In this document: piece after piece, positions 11,455 to 24,362 of the stretch
Layout: every line of letters begins with the position of its first letter
How positions within the stretch are numbered: position 1 is the first letter of the stretch
Assembly (NCBI RefSeq): GCF_040939455.1
Contig: NC_134112.1
Coordinates: 19,866,501 to 19,930,500 of the forward strand
Direction of reading: 5' to 3'
From: Microcebus murinus
Taxonomy: Eukaryota > Chordata > Mammalia > Primates > Cheirogaleidae
Length of the DNA: 64,000 nucleotides
Translations under genes and position numbers: made by a program
Notes under the pieces: model-generated
Databases searched by the model: none
Told to the model about the DNA's origin: nothing
The model's input: only the letters and a program-made list of their open reading frames with translations

Positions 11455-11740
11455 TTTGGGACAGGGTCTTACTCTGTTGCCTGGCCTAAAGTGCAGTGGC
11501 ATCATCATAGCTCACTGCAACCTCAAACTCCTGGGGCTCAAGCAATTCCCATGCCTCAGCCTCTCATGTAGCTGGGACTACATGCACACTTCATCATGCC
11601 TGGCTAATTTTTGTATTTTTCATAAAGACAAGGTCTCACTATGTTGCTCAAGCTGGTTTTGAACTCCTGGGCTCAAGCAATCCTACTACCTCGGCCTTAC
11701 AAAGTGTTAGGATTACAAGCGTGAGCTACCATGCCTAGAC
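11455..11740 (-). mobile_element. Alu, minus strand
   Basis: Reverse-complement Alu: 'gggacagggtcttactctgt', 'tcatagctcactgcaacctc', 'gtagctgggactacatgcac', 'aggattacaagcgtgagcta'. The poly(T) at the left edge is lost, which suggests an older copy. Sense orientation relative to BBS9. Confidence 0.92.
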
Positions 11741-12187
11741 TAAATTTATTTTTTATTTAAATCCTGAAAGCTAAGTATTAATATCGTGAAATAAGTAGCA
11801 GGATCCCAGTGAAAGTCTAGCTGTCTCCTAAACCTATGCTATTTTCACCAAACCATACTGCAATGTCACTACATTTAAATGTGGTGTGTTGGCTAAGCTG
11901 TACTCAAAGACAAATTCATAGCCTTAAATGTCTTAAGAAGAAAAAAAATAAAATTCAGTGATGCAAGCACCTTCAAGTTTGAAAAAGAAACAAAGCAAGC
12001 TATGGTAGGCAGGAAAAAAGGAGATTAAAAGATTCATGGAATAATGAATGAGAGTAACTTTGATAAATAATACTTCTGGCCAAATTTATTTTTAAATTCC
12101 AAGGCAAAGCTATTCAAAGAGAGGGAGGGCAACATAAAATTAGGGGAAAAAAGGAGATATAGCAAAAAAAAGGGTAGCATTTTAAAA

Positions 12188-12335
12188 AGAAAGGGAAGGA
12201 AGAAAGGAAGGAAAGGAGGAAGGGAGGCAGGGAGGCAGGAAGGCAGGGAGGCAGGAAGGCAGGGAGGCAGGGAGGAAGGGAGGGAGGGAGGGAGGGAGGG
12301 AGGCAGGCAGGCAGGGAGGCAGGCAGGCAGGCAGG

Positions 12336-12368
<33 letters not shown>

Positions 12369-12535
12369 AGGCAGGCAGGCAGGCAGGGAGGCAGGCAGGC
12401 AGGGAGGCAGGCAGGGAGGCAGGGAGGCAGGCAGGCAGGCAGGCAGGCAGGGAGGCAGGCAGGCAGGGAGGCAGGCAGGCAGGCAGGGAGGCAGGCAGGC
12501 AGGGAGGCAGGCAGGCAGGGAGGCAGGCAGGCAGG

Positions 12536-12600
<65 letters not shown>

Positions 12601-12631
12601 AGGCAGGCAGGCAGGGAGGCAGGCAGGCAGG

Positions 12632-12664
<33 letters not shown>

Positions 12665-12716
12665 AGGCAGGCAGGCAGGCAGGCAGGGAGGCAGGGAGGC
12701 AGGCAGGCAGGGAGGC
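12188..12716. repeat. Tetranucleotide repeat tract, (GGCA/GGGA)n
   Basis: About 530 bp of purine-rich tetranucleotides in one uninterrupted register. The left edge is mixed GAAA/GGAA, then GGGA units (about 12274-12302), then long blocks of GGCA broken at irregular intervals by single GGGA units. The minus strand is open for 232 codons only because the repeat has no stop codon; its product is an Ala-Cys-Leu-Pro-type run and not a gene. Confidence 0.97.
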
Positions 12717-13879
12717 TACACATTAATGCCAATGTGTTCCAAAGTATGTTTCTCAGAAAGACAACAGATGATCCACCAAAAAAGTATTCAGTGTCTAAGT
12801 TTGGGAAATGCTGGACTAATTTAGTAAGCTTTTTCCTGTACTTCTCCTATTCTTTAACATGCTTATCTATGTATTATTCATCTCCAAAAGATATATTATT
12901 TGACCACAGAATCATTTCATAGAATATACTCTTTAAAAATATTTCAATATGAAAACATGCATAAAATGTATTCACAAAGCTAGCCTAACACTGATGTCAA
13001 AAAAATCTCTAACAAGTAGCACAACAGAGAAAAATCAATTGAAAACCACTATAATACCCTGTAGAGGCTAATTAAACAACTATGTATAAACCACAAGAAA
13101 GCTATCATAGTTATTACAGATCTGTATATTAAATATTATTCTCTCTTTGTTATAACTCCCACTGAGAATGAAGTCAGAGAAAGCAAAGTTTTTAATCCTT
13201 TGTCACTTGACATTGGGAGGACAAGATAGTGTTGCAATTTTCCATTCTCAGCTGGGTTTCATTTAGATGAGGAATGTGGGCCTTATAAAGCCAAGTCAAT
13301 CATGTTCTTCAGTTTGAGGGGGTGGAAGAAGAGAGAAGGGAATAATTCTCTCCTGTTTTGCTTTAAAAATGTCATAAATATTCCCTTTACTTTGGACTGT
13401 ACTAAGTTCTGAAAACCCATAAAATACTGAGGTGTGAGAAAAGGATGTGCAGTAACCCATTTTATCTATACTGGAACTGTCAATAAGGGTGGATCTACTT
13501 TGGCAATAAAATACTTTTAAAAGCATAATAAAATATTTAAAACTATTTGAATTCAACATACTGACTCAATGGGAGATAATACTGTAGAACCACACCTGTC
13601 AACATGACTGAAATCTATCCTAGTATTTACTTGGGTATTTCATTTGTGCACAGTAGAGTGACCATGTGTTCTGCTTTTCTAGGATAGTCTGGGATATACA
13701 TGCTGTCCTGGTGCAATTATTAATATTGTTTCCCTCTCCTCTCCAAAATGTCTAGTTTGAAATATAACTACATGGTCACCCAAAGCTCCAGCCAAATAGT
13801 ACCATTATCTTCATAAAACTTTACTTTGGTGGGGTTGGGGGAGCAGGAGAACCTTACGTTGAAGTCATACACACAATCT
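12717..13879. other. Intron, no recognised feature
   Basis: No gene or confident repeat. 12730-12830 contains 'gtttctcagaaagac' and 'gtttgggaaatgctgg', vaguely like ends of hAT fossils, but too weak to assign. Confidence 0.45.
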
Positions 13880-14090
13880 GCATTCAAGTCATTTCTCTGT
13901 TAATTATGTGACCTGGGAGAGATCACTTCCTTTCTGGTTATCGGTTTCCTCATGCATAAAATAAGTATAATGATAGTAACTAGTTCAGGGTTGTTACAAA
14001 GATTAAATAAGAAAACATCCCATGCCTAGCATAGTATCTAGTGTTTAGTAAATACTGTATAAATGCTAGCAAATAATAACATCATAACAA
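13880..14090 (+). mobile_element. MIR SINE fragment
   Basis: Recognisable MIR core and 3' part: 'tatgtgacctgggagagatc', 'ggtttcctcatgcataaaat', 'agggttgttacaaagattaa', 'tagcatagtatctagtgttt'. Confidence 0.75.
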
Positions 14091-15459
14091 CCACCTCCTA
14101 GGATGTGAGTGATATAGATGATTATATTAGAAACCCCATGTAAAGTGCTTAGAAGAGTGCCAAGTATATAATACATGCTCGATAATGTATATTTCCTTCC
14201 TTTCCCTAAATCTACAAGGGCTGTAGAACTAATGCTCCACCACAATTTGGTGTTTCATTATATAAATAGATATTCCACACCTGGAAAAATAAAGCACAGA
14301 AATGGACATAGGAAAGATACAATTAATGTCTAGAAAATAAAACCTAAAAGGAAAGCTAGAGGAACTTAGATTTAGAGTCATATGTTGTTGAACCTCCATT
14401 TTTCTCCACTCTTCATAGTTTTCCTCCGGCCACTCTACCCTTATCCCACCCTAGTCTACCCAGCCAAAAGTAGATATATGCAACCTGAAGAGATGATCCA
14501 TTTATATCCAAGCACATATTTCTGCATTTCCTAACCATCAGGAATTGTGAAGAGTCTAAGATTTTATTCTACTTTATAAGCTAACAAGTTAATCTGCCAT
14601 AGTTTTATCGCTGCTTGCAGAAGATTCAAGACTCCCAGGTTAGAGGCAAAGGATTTTACTACTTATAGTAATAGCAGTAGCCAGAATGTCAGCATTTGTG
14701 CTAGTCCTTGAGCCCAAATTTCTATGGGTGCTGTGAAAAGGATCAAGGTGACATCTGCACATGCAGTGGGTTGTATTACAGGAGAAAAACCCTGAACTCA
14801 GGGAACCCAAATCTAACATAATGGTCAGAAAGCATGCCTAAACTTTGTCCTGGAAGGACCAATTGCCTTTATTATACTAGACAGTCAACAACCTATCCTC
14901 TGCTCTGCAAGGAAATACTATCTCTATCGTCCAAGGCTATTACTGCTCACAAGATATATAGAAATAAGAGACACCTGGACAGAATTGTCTCCCAACACCA
15001 ACCAGAAACTCATAGAATATGCCTCCCTTCTCATTTCTCCTTCTCCCCACATAGTGTTCTGTATTTAGATAAATTAGGGAAATGGTAAACACAGTTTTTT
15101 TAAAAAAAACTGTATTTAGAGCAGAACTTCTCAGAGCCCTTAATAACACAATGTGGCTTAGTGAATCTCCAATAGGAGCATATAGAATTTAGTGTTTCAA
15201 AACCCATTTTCCATAGAACATCTATTAATATCTCCCAGAGGAATATTCTTTGGATCACAGCTTGGGAAATCTGGGAAAAGATTATACCATATGCCCAATA
15301 CCATCATTCTCTGTTACACAAAGTTAGCTAATATTTTCCCATTTATTTCCTTAAATCTCAAATCTGCAGGCAAGTGTTTACGTTAAAAAAATGCTTTTTA
15401 AAAGTATTAAATTATTGAGGGCAAAAAATTACAGAGACCCTCCAAGCAACAGAACCCTT
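14091..15459. other. Intron, no confident feature
   Basis: 14105-14200 may continue the MIR-like similarity. 15125-15270 has 'gcagaacttctcagagccct' and 'ggatcacagcttgggaaatc', which resemble ends of hAT-type fossils. Nothing else is recognised. Confidence 0.4.
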
Positions 15460-15560
15460 AAAAATGATTGAGATAATGTAGGTAAAGTACTTAGTGCTAG
15501 CTGGCACTCAGTAAGTGCTCAAAAAATAGCAGCTATTATAAGTATTAGCCATTTTTATCA
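15460..15560 (+). mobile_element. MIR fragment
   Basis: 'gagataatgtaggtaaagta' and 'ctggcactcagtaagtgctc' match the 3' half of MIR. Confidence 0.6.
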
Positions 15561-16864
15561 TGGTGCATTTACAGAACCTTCTTTGTTGTAGCACACTGAA
15601 TTACTATAAGAAAGCTGGTGTGGCTGTAGTAACATTGGGTCATGACTAGCGATTTTTCCTTCCTTAATTCTACTCCCGTACATTTTCCTACATGCAATGT
15701 TTCCATTCTCCTCATGCCAATATTTTACTCCACAAACTGGACCTTATGAACCTCTAGGTTTATTTCAGTCTAAATTTGATAAATGTTACCCAAAGTCAGT
15801 CTCCCTTTTTGTTTTCTTTTAATGTAAAAAATTAGATCCACATTTGTTTAGAAGAACTAATTCAAAGTTCCTGTGTTTGTGCTTTCTTTAGTTTTTTCTC
15901 CCTTAACATGGGTTGCCACTGAAAGGTCAAGCTGGATCTCATAAGCAAGTGGCAAAAGACATTGGCTCAACACCAAAATAAAATACAGTGAGGCCTCTTT
16001 GGTATTTCAAAGCTAAGGCAATATCAAGTTAGCTTCACTAGGTCCCAAAAGAGGTTTCTTAATTCCCACTTCTTCCAACCCTTCTCATGACAGTGCCTTT
16101 AGCTTCTGAGCCTATTGAGCAGGGGAGCCCTGACAGTTAAGCTGGCATCCATTTCTACAAGGCATCCATCACTTGACCAGACTATCTCTCAAAAGTGTGC
16201 CTGTTTGTATTATCATCATGCTTTGAAATAATTAATGATCACCTACTAGATAAAATGAGGTCTCGGTAGAAAAACTTTAACAATTGGATCTGTAACCAGT
16301 CTGTAAGTTTAGACATAAGGTAGGGAAGGGAGGAGAACTTCTCCAACTATAAAAGAATGGGAAATAACAAAATGGCATAGAAATCAAAATAATCTAGTAC
16401 TCTTCTATGTTTTTACTGTATATTACAATGTCCTTAGATAAGTGGTTTTCCTTCCATTCTATATAAACTACAATGTGATCTTTTCCCCTTTATTTTATAG
16501 TTTAGAGAAGTTAATGAACATTATAATTTTAACTTATATCCAGTAAATCATAAACTATTTTTTTAATTTTTTACCATAACATGAAGGTGAATATCCACTT
16601 GCACATCTGTTACTCTCAGAGGGATCAAATCTCTTAAGTTAGAAAAGGAAGTTCTAACTTACTCTGGCATCCTATACCTTTCTTGAATAGCAACTAAACA
16701 AGAAAGTACATTTCCATTTCCAAAATTTAAAAAACAAATCTTTTAATTTTATGATCCTTGGTGTGAAGAAGAAACTCCCAAATAAGAAACCTTGTTAAAA
16801 TTTGGTCTGTATATTAAAATTTTCTACAAAATTATGTTAAAACCTCTGCCTAAAACCATATTAC

Positions 16865-16888
16865 GTGTGTGTGTGTGTGTGTGTGTGT
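16865..16888. repeat. (GT)12 microsatellite
   Basis: Twelve perfect GT units inside intronic sequence. Confidence 0.97.
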
Positions 16889-16949
16889 ATAAATACCTGC
16901 TTCTGATAATGGGAACTTTTTAAAAAGTTAGTTCTGAGATAGTCTCTAA

Positions 16950-17140
16950 CTAGTGTAGTTCTCACACATCACAAGAGAGAAGGTTGCCAGGCATTTTCCT
17001 AGACCTTGCATCAGAATCACCAGGAAATCTTTTAAAAAACATCCCTTCTCCCTTGAAATTCAGTAAATCCAAGATGAGGATTAGGAATCTGTATTTTTAA
17101 ATACTCCCTTCTAGACTGAATCCAAGGCAAATTTTAGAAT
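16950..17140 (+). mobile_element. MER5A-like hAT-Charlie DNA transposon relic
   Basis: 'cttgcatcagaatcaccagg' followed by a diverged middle with 'attcagtaaatccaagatga' and 'gaatctgtatttttaaatac' follows the MER5A layout. Confidence 0.55.
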
Positions 17141-20100
17141 AACTAAAGCATCAAGTATTTTCCTTTCAAGTAGCATCCTAACTATAACCGCTTGTTCTTC
17201 AAGTAAAAAAATCAAAAAGATAGAATTAAAAAATAAAAGTATATAATATACATGGTGTATTGTGCCTTTTTCTAGCTAAAAGGTGATGAGAAAAACATCA
17301 TTAGTTAATGTCGAGTCTGAGAAAGATCGTTGCTGGTGGCTGACACAAAAAAAATGCCACTGAGTAGCTGAAAACTCAAAAAATGTATCTTTTAAACCAA
17401 GTAAAGAAATTAACTCTAACTTTTGTAAATTTTACTGAACTTTCTTTTCATTTTGTTTTAGTTAAAAGAGGAATAAAAACGGTCCTTTTCACTTTCCCAC
17501 CGGGGAAAAAGCTTTACAGGTTCATAATTTTAACCAAATCATGGCTGCCCCCTAGTGGCTACTTACCCCAATTACAAGGTTTCTAAGGAGGCTTAAAGAA
17601 AAGTCTTAAAACTTCAAGTTTCATCTTTGAAGTAGGAACAGAAACTAAAGTTGGTTTCTGAATGTCCTCGTATACTCATTCTTGTAAAGTGACTATTCCT
17701 GAGCCTTTAATTTATTTCCTGGGGCATCTATAATTTCTGAAGGTTACTGACTTTGAACTCTTGCTAAAACAAGTTTTTTTTTTTTAATACTTTTTGGTTT
17801 TCTATATTTGTATATTCTTTATACACCATATAAAAGGCCCCCTTAATCTTAGATCCTGCTACAAACCCACCCATGGATCCTGACTCCGCATGCCTCCACC
17901 ACTGTGTCCCCACAGGCACAAGGCTGCTCTGCCACCAGCAGCAGAGGCAGACGTTCTTTGCTACGGAATTGGGCCCACACCTGTGGCTCTTGTAGCCAAT
18001 CTTACTTATCACACAGCCAGGCCTGCTAAAGCCTCAGCACCTGAGCAGGTAGCTTCTGTAAATTCTCTAACCCGGTTACAACTTCCCAGTTTGTTGACCT
18101 CCTAGCTCCTGGATCAGCAAGTGTTGAGATCCCAGGCACCCACTATGATCACTGCCCCATCCTGTTTGGGAAGTGGCACTCACTTCAGATGCAAGGGTCA
18201 TTGATTTGGTCACCCTAAGTTCTCACCAAGTCAGGGTTCCTTCCAAGACATTCCTGTGCCAGACACAATTCAAATAGAAGTGCTCATATACAAACTGAAT
18301 AGTTGGCATTTAATTACACTTTAAAAACCAAAAAATGGGCAGCTCTGTTTTTCTGATAATTGGCTCTTTCTTCTTTGTTGAAAGCTAAGTATAACCTTTT
18401 ATGCTTGTTTTTAAAAATTACCATATTATAAACATAATGTATTTAAAGCAGGACAATCAAAAGTAACTGAATAGACAGAAAGCAAGAAATGTTGAGCATC
18501 TATTTTCTTATTTAACCAATATTCTTAATAACACCAAATTTAAGGTATCATCACTATGTAATCACATACTAATAAAAAAAATCACTCTCTATAAAAGGGC
18601 TAGAAGAAAGAAAAGCTTCTTAAAGTAAATCACCAACAGAAAGAAAAATCAGCTAATCTGCAATGGTAAATATTTATTCCTTGTGGTACACATCAAATAT
18701 ACAGTGGTCTGCATCAGAATAATATTTATTCAGAAAGTGAAATGAATTATTTACATGTTACTGTGAAGCTGTATGCCACACATTTTTTGAAAGGCTGAAG
18801 CATACCATACAAACATTACTGAAACTAACAGAGTAACTATATTTCTTAAAAGCTATAGTAGCTATAACCATATATATGATTTATATTTCCAAGGAAAAAA
18901 AGCACTTTTCAAATAGTATGTGCCATAGGACCCCATTTTAAAATATTACTATTTCTTATTTATATTTATAAACACAATCCAACACATTCATAAATCTGGA
19001 AAGATACATATTAAATTTAAAATATTTCTTTCTGGGCAATGGGATTAGGGTAATGTTTATTTTTACTTTCTTCTATTTACTTATCTGTATTTTCTCATAA
19101 AGCATTCCGATATTTAGTACTTTTAAAAAGTTATAAGTAATAGAAAAGAAAGTAACGATACGCCATGCTAATTTTGAAGTCTTATCTGGAGATACTATCA
19201 TGTCCCTTCTTTAAGAAAGATTGGTGTTATTTAGTAAATTAGAGGAAGCTTTTCTCGTCTGAGGCCTTCTCAGAGGATAAGGGGTGGAAGTACACATAGA
19301 GCACTGCTCCAGGATCTCTACTGTTTGTTTCCATCATCTTTTAAATCTGAAATTCCTCTATGTCTTCACATTCCAGACTGACAAAGGAAAGACAAGAGTA
19401 TGTTTTGCAATAACTAGCTTTTGCTGCACTCTGCTGGAACATTCCCTGATGTTCTGCAAAAAATGATCAATAAAGTATGGCTAGGTCTTTGCCACATCTA
19501 TTTAAAATGTTCTCATGGAGGTTTACATATTTCTATAAATAATTAAGAATATTTTTATCTAATAAAAAGTGATATAGTTTACAAACATACACACCAAGTA
19601 TCATGCTCACATATTAATAAATGGCTATACATGCAACAGTTACGATATGATAGAGGAAGTATTTTTAAATAGTATATGTTTTGTACTCCCTGAGAGCTAG
19701 ATCTTCTCTCATGTCTTCTAAACAAATTCAAAGATCTATCTTCAATCCTGTAAAAGTTGCTATAAACTCTCTGGATGTACCTAACTGGACTCACAGTTTA
19801 TAGACTCATTCATTACATTTAAAATTTTTTTTAAAAATTCTCACCAAATTAAAGCAGGCAGTTTTGCAGTTTGTTGGGAAATAGCCAAATGACTTACACC
19901 TGCTTTATCTAACTACCAATCCTTCAGTTTTTACTCTTTTACTTCCTCCCCTAAAACACACCTGCAGTCCACATTCAGCATGAAGTTCTTTCGGAGAAAA
20001 GCAAATCAATTTGTGTAGGCCAAAGATTCCACAAAACAGTGTCAGGAGAGGCCTTGGCAATACACATGCAATGAGAAAGAATCATGGCCAGCTTATTTCA

Positions 20101-20690
20101 ACAATCTTCCATGGGCAGCGAGGAAAAACTTTCACCTTAGCCCCATCTTGGGAGTTGCAAACACAGATGTTGGCAAGAATCCCAGCATACACAAAATACT
20201 TCTCAATTTTTACTAATACCTGCTAAAATTATGTTTTGGCCTCTCTGCCTGAAAAGAAAAGAAAATGACCCCTTCTTTTGACTTTATAATCTGCATAAAT
20301 CTCTCAAAGAGGGTTCACAAGGAAAGTTTCCATGGAACATTTCTTCTGCAAAAAAAAAAAAAAAAAAAAAGCAGGCTCCTCAGCATCATCTCTACTCTAT
20401 CCCTGTGGATTTCTCTCCTGCACTACCAAACAAGAGTGGGGAAATGCAGGAATCCATAGGCCATGGAACAAAAACGCCCACCAAATGGCCTCAGCTCCGG
20501 TTCCTACCCAAACCTTCCAACAGTATCATTATAAGTCAAGGGCATACTAGTGCCCCCACGTGTCTGCGCTGCACCAGGCAGCAAACCCAGACCTCACTGC
20601 CAAAATAGCCAGGGTCTTGTTCTGTAAATGATCTGTTGTAAGATGACAGTGCAGTGTAGAGAAGACAGTGACCTGGCAAAGGGGAGTGTG
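17141..20690. other. Intron; GC-richer block at 17860-18290 of unknown origin
   Basis: Mostly AT-rich with no named feature. The block at about 17860-18290 is richer in G and C, with wording such as 'ccaccactgtgtccccacag' and 'ctaaagcctcagcacctgag'. It resembles a decayed 5' UTR of an old L1 but I cannot assign it. Short frames there carry no recognisable domain. An A-run lies at 20351-20370. Confidence 0.35.
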
Positions 20691-20935
20691 TACTGACTCC
20701 CCTACTAAGTATTTAGAAGGGTCAGACCCTGAACCAGCTCTTCAAATCCATTATCTCATGAAATCTCACAACGGCCCCAAATAGAAAATCATTCCAATTT
20801 TACAGAAGAGGAAACTGAGGTTCAGAGCCCTTCAATAACCTGCCCAAAGTCACAAAGGTGGTGAGCAGTGAAATCAGGTTTGAAAACCAGATTGCCTGAC
20901 CCCAAAATCTCTCTCAAAACCACTAAATTGCCTCA
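20690..20935 (+). mobile_element. MIR SINE
   Basis: Clear MIR: 'ttatctcatgaaatctcaca', 'ttttacagaagaggaaactg', 'acctgcccaaagtcacaaag', then 'ttgcctgaccccaaaatctc'. Confidence 0.8.
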
Positions 20936-21075
20936 GAGACCCTGGTTCTTATCCCATCTCAACTATTAACAACTGGAGAACTTTGGGCAGGTCATTAAAT
21001 ATTTGAGACTTCACTTTATTCTTCTGTAAAATGAGGTAACTGAATGTAATGTAATTTCCAAGGCCTCTTTAAACT
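20936..21075 (+). mobile_element. Second MIR-like fragment
   Basis: 'ctttgggcaggtcattaaat' and 'attcttctgtaaaatgaggt' match the MIR core. It directly follows another MIR in the same orientation. Confidence 0.6.
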
Positions 21076-21399
21076 CCAAAAATCCATTATTCTCAGGATC
21101 TGTTCAGGTCTGTCTTCCATCCCCAGCCCCCCTAACCCTTATTTATTTTTTTGATGTGACATGAGGATATAAACTCTCTAGGCTAAAATAAATTCCAAGG
21201 TAATCTTAAGGGCTTCATATGTCAACTCTCTACTGTTGAGAATAAAGTTTGCAATTATCAGTAGTATTCTAGCTGAACCTGGTGATTTTTAATGGAGTAT
21301 ACTGGTTATTAAATAAAAACAGGCCAAACAAAAGCACCAAATGCTATTAAAATATTTAGCATGGCTTCAGGAAATTTAACTCCCTAAAGTTACTTATTA

Positions 21400-22300
21400 T
21401 TTATTTACTTCAAGTTAGAAATAAATACTAAAAGAAATTATCTAACATACATGGAAGCAAGTAATGAGAGGTGTTTCTGCCATACTACCATTAGGATCTG
21501 ATTTCACAACATTTTATTATTATTATATTATAATCTCTAAGCATATTTAAGGTGATAATTATTAATAATTATAAAACTATTACCTTTAAAAAGCAAATGT
21601 TTTAATATTTTAAAATGAAAACAAGTTCCCCATTTCCATTAACTGCCTAATCAATTGTTTGCCCTGAACGAAAGCATGGTTATTTCAAGAAGCAAACAAG
21701 CAACACTTTTAAAATCTATTTTCCTCAATAAAAGGTACATTTTATTTTATTACTGATGTACAAATTTAATTAAAACTTCAAGTCCACATTTTGCTTTTTA
21801 AGTGACAGATATTTTCATTAACTAGCAAATAGTTAACCCATTGTCACAATCCTGCAATAACGTGTGTGATGAAGAATAATTAAGGTAGCAAGGGCAAAAG
21901 GTTACTTAAGACTTTACTACGCTGTGAGCTAAAATTATAGGCTTTAAACAAGATGTAAGGACCAATGCACATGAAAAAAAGTGCAATTTTAATGGAATGC
22001 AGAACAAATTAACTTTTTAACATTTAATACTACCCAATTGCATAATGGGATTTTGCTAAGTGCTACAGGGAGCAGAAAATAAAAGTAGCACTGCAAGGTA
22101 TGCTTGTTAACTACTTCAAGGTAAAGGTATTATTGGCCTACTAAATTCTGTAGTAAATGGACATATTGTGACATGAAAGACTCTGGATTCTGCCATCTGA
22201 TTGGCATGTTTTGTTTGTTATTCGTTTTTTAAAAGAGGGAAAAAGATCAAAAAACCTTTAAGGAGTTTTGTTAACATATTCCCAGAATTTTTTCTCCACA
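21400..22300. other. Repeat-poor AT-rich block, possible conserved noncoding element
   Basis: About 900 bp without any repeat I recognise, in a window otherwise crowded with them. It is AT-rich and contains several TAAT-type words, for example 'aagaataattaaggtagcaa' near 21872. No coding frame. Enhancer function is only a guess; see the findings. Confidence 0.3.
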
Positions 22301-22960
22301 CTTCCGTAGGCTGGGAAAGGCCTCGCCTGCAGGGTTACCTTCTCCCCTAGTAAGTCAACCAGAAAGGTGGCTACAAGATGCTTTCAAACCCAGCTCTCTC
22401 CATGGGGGCGGAGCCACCACTGCATTCCAGTCTCCACTGACCTAGAGAGCCTGCAATTCAATCTGAGCCCCTTGCTTGTAAAGCAATAACCACAGGGCAC
22501 GGGGGCAGCCTTTTGTTTTCATCCAATTAATTGAGCGAAAATGGTTTCCACTGTGAAAAGACCCTTCATGACCTAGCTCCAAAGCTTGGCAAAAAAGGAA
22601 TGGAACACAAGCCTGGGCTTCAGAACTGCAGTGCAAGAAGTCACGGTGCCAGACACTGGCCACACACTCAGTCTCCCAAAGGAGAGAACCTTTGCATGGT
22701 CAGTTCTTGCTCCTCATGGTCAGGAGTGAAAATATATCATCCATATTGTGCCGACCAGGAGCCTTTCCACAGAAGTGGACACTGTATGTCCTAAATACAC
22801 TCTCCCCATCTCAAAGTCCACATAACCAGCAGTAAATGAACGCATGGATCTGTCCATAAACACACATTTGTAATCAAAAACCTATTTTTTAAGTATCCAG
22901 AGGAACCATGTTACTTCAGAGAGCACTGATTTAATGTTAAATTTCCTCCAAAGATGCCAG
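22301..22960. other. Intron, moderately GC-rich, no recognised feature
   Basis: Contains short frames on both strands (22442-22663 and 22531-22794) without recognisable motifs. I see no repeat family here. Confidence 0.4.
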
Positions 22961-22964
22961 GGGC

Positions 22965-23080
22965 TGTATTCATTCATTCATTCTATAAACTTTGAGGTAC
23001 TTATCCTATGGCAGGCACTGTGCCTGGTAGAGTGAACAAGGCAGACATGGTCCCTGGCCTAACAGAACTTAGGTCATAGT
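22965..23080 (+). mobile_element. Ancient repeat relic (MIR-like)
   Basis: 'attcattcattctataaact', 'ggcaggcactgtgcctggta' and 'gtccctggcctaacagaact' follow the widespread 'caggcactg...aacaagacagac...ggagcttac' mammalian repeat. Confidence 0.5.
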
Positions 23081-23889
23081 GGCTGCACACACATTGCCAC
23101 ACATAGTCTCAATCACCTGTGCTTATTAATCTTTGGTCAAGGAGAAACTCCCAAAGAATTTGGCTGAATGAAAGACTGGCCATTAGAAAGAGAAAATGGT
23201 ACTAAGACTTTTGTTTCCAAAGATTTGCAGTGAAAACTCACTCAGTTTAGCCAGAAAATCTCCTTTCTTAGGGTCAGGCATATACTAAAACATTCTTAAT
23301 TACCATGCCCTTGACAGACTCTGCTAAACAGCTATGACAACCTCTGTCTTAATAGCCTGAATAGAACCTCAGAATCTTTCTCAACTCAGCATTTTAGGCA
23401 GTTAATACCAATTATTCAAAATTAGCATAGGAGATGAAAATTATTTGCTAGTATAATCTTAGATTGCATTAAATGAAAGAGTTTTTATACCCAATAGAAG
23501 GCTGGGCAACATGACTAAGGTCAGTTGCAATGCCTTGAATCTAGGAATATGAAATTCTAAAAGAGGAGGATTCCAACTTAAATGAATTACAACATTCCAA
23601 AAGAGTGTGTTTATTAGTAGGGCATTTAAGCCCACAGATGGAATGTCCCCAGTGAGACAATGCTATAAACTGTGTTTATTTCACAAACCAGTCCTCAAAA
23701 GACTCTTTTAGCCCATAATGTGCCAAAACTGAATCAGTACATATTTGAAATGAAAAACTAGTAGAAAATAATAGACTTATGAGGGGTTAGTCAATTATTA
23801 ACAATAAAAGATTAAAACAGCTTTGTGGACTAGACCCAAAAATCTAACAACCATGTTAAAATGCAGTGCTATTGCAGCTACTGGGGTGC

Positions 23890-24015
23890 GTATCTCATCT
23901 TCCCAACTAGACCGGTAACTACTTGAGAAGAGCAACCATTTCAAATATATTTTGTATCCCTCCCTGACTCCCCACCCAGTGTCTCTAATAAATATCTATT
24001 GAGCAAGTGCAGACA
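23890..24015 (+). mobile_element. L2 3'-end fragment
   Basis: 'ggtaactacttgagaagagc' through 'ctaataaatatctattgagc' resembles the L2 3' terminus. Confidence 0.5.
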
Positions 24016-24189
24016 AATGCCAGATTTTCCTAGAAAGAAACCTAGGAGCATCAGGAAAAGGTACAATAAGGCTTCAGTGTCATGTTTTGCTCACTAAAAG
24101 GTGACAGTTGGCTACCTCATTCACTGCCTCCATGGGACTTGGAATGGCCATTTACACCTGTAATATGCTTATAAGCTATCGAGTCAGAA

Positions 24190-24362
24190 TAACTTGGAAA
24201 ACCCCACTAGACTGTAAATTGGATGATGATAGGGAACGTGGCTGTCTTTTACAGTATTGGGGATTTCGTGGCCTAACATAGTGGCTGTCACTGTGCATCA
24301 CAGCTCAGTGGTGTGGCACATAACAGCTCTCAAATAACATTTGTTGAATGAATGAATGACTA
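24190..24362 (+). mobile_element. L2 3'-end fragment
   Basis: 'ccactagactgtaaattgga' through 'catttgttgaatgaatgaat' gives the characteristic L2 3' end, in the same orientation as the piece at 23890. Confidence 0.65.

Noticed and set aside
12034..12732. 232-codon minus-strand reading frame
   Set aside because: It is a translation of the GGCA/GGGA tetranucleotide tract, which has no stop codon in this frame. The product is a low-complexity repeat, not a gene.
17890..18105. 71-codon frame in a GC-rich block, considered as a lost exon or pseudogene
   Set aside because: No matching splice sites or known protein. The wording is closer to a decayed L1 leader.
22442..22794. Overlapping 73- and 87-codon frames on opposite strands
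   Set aside because: Short, overlapping and without motifs. They lie in a GC-richer stretch of intron.
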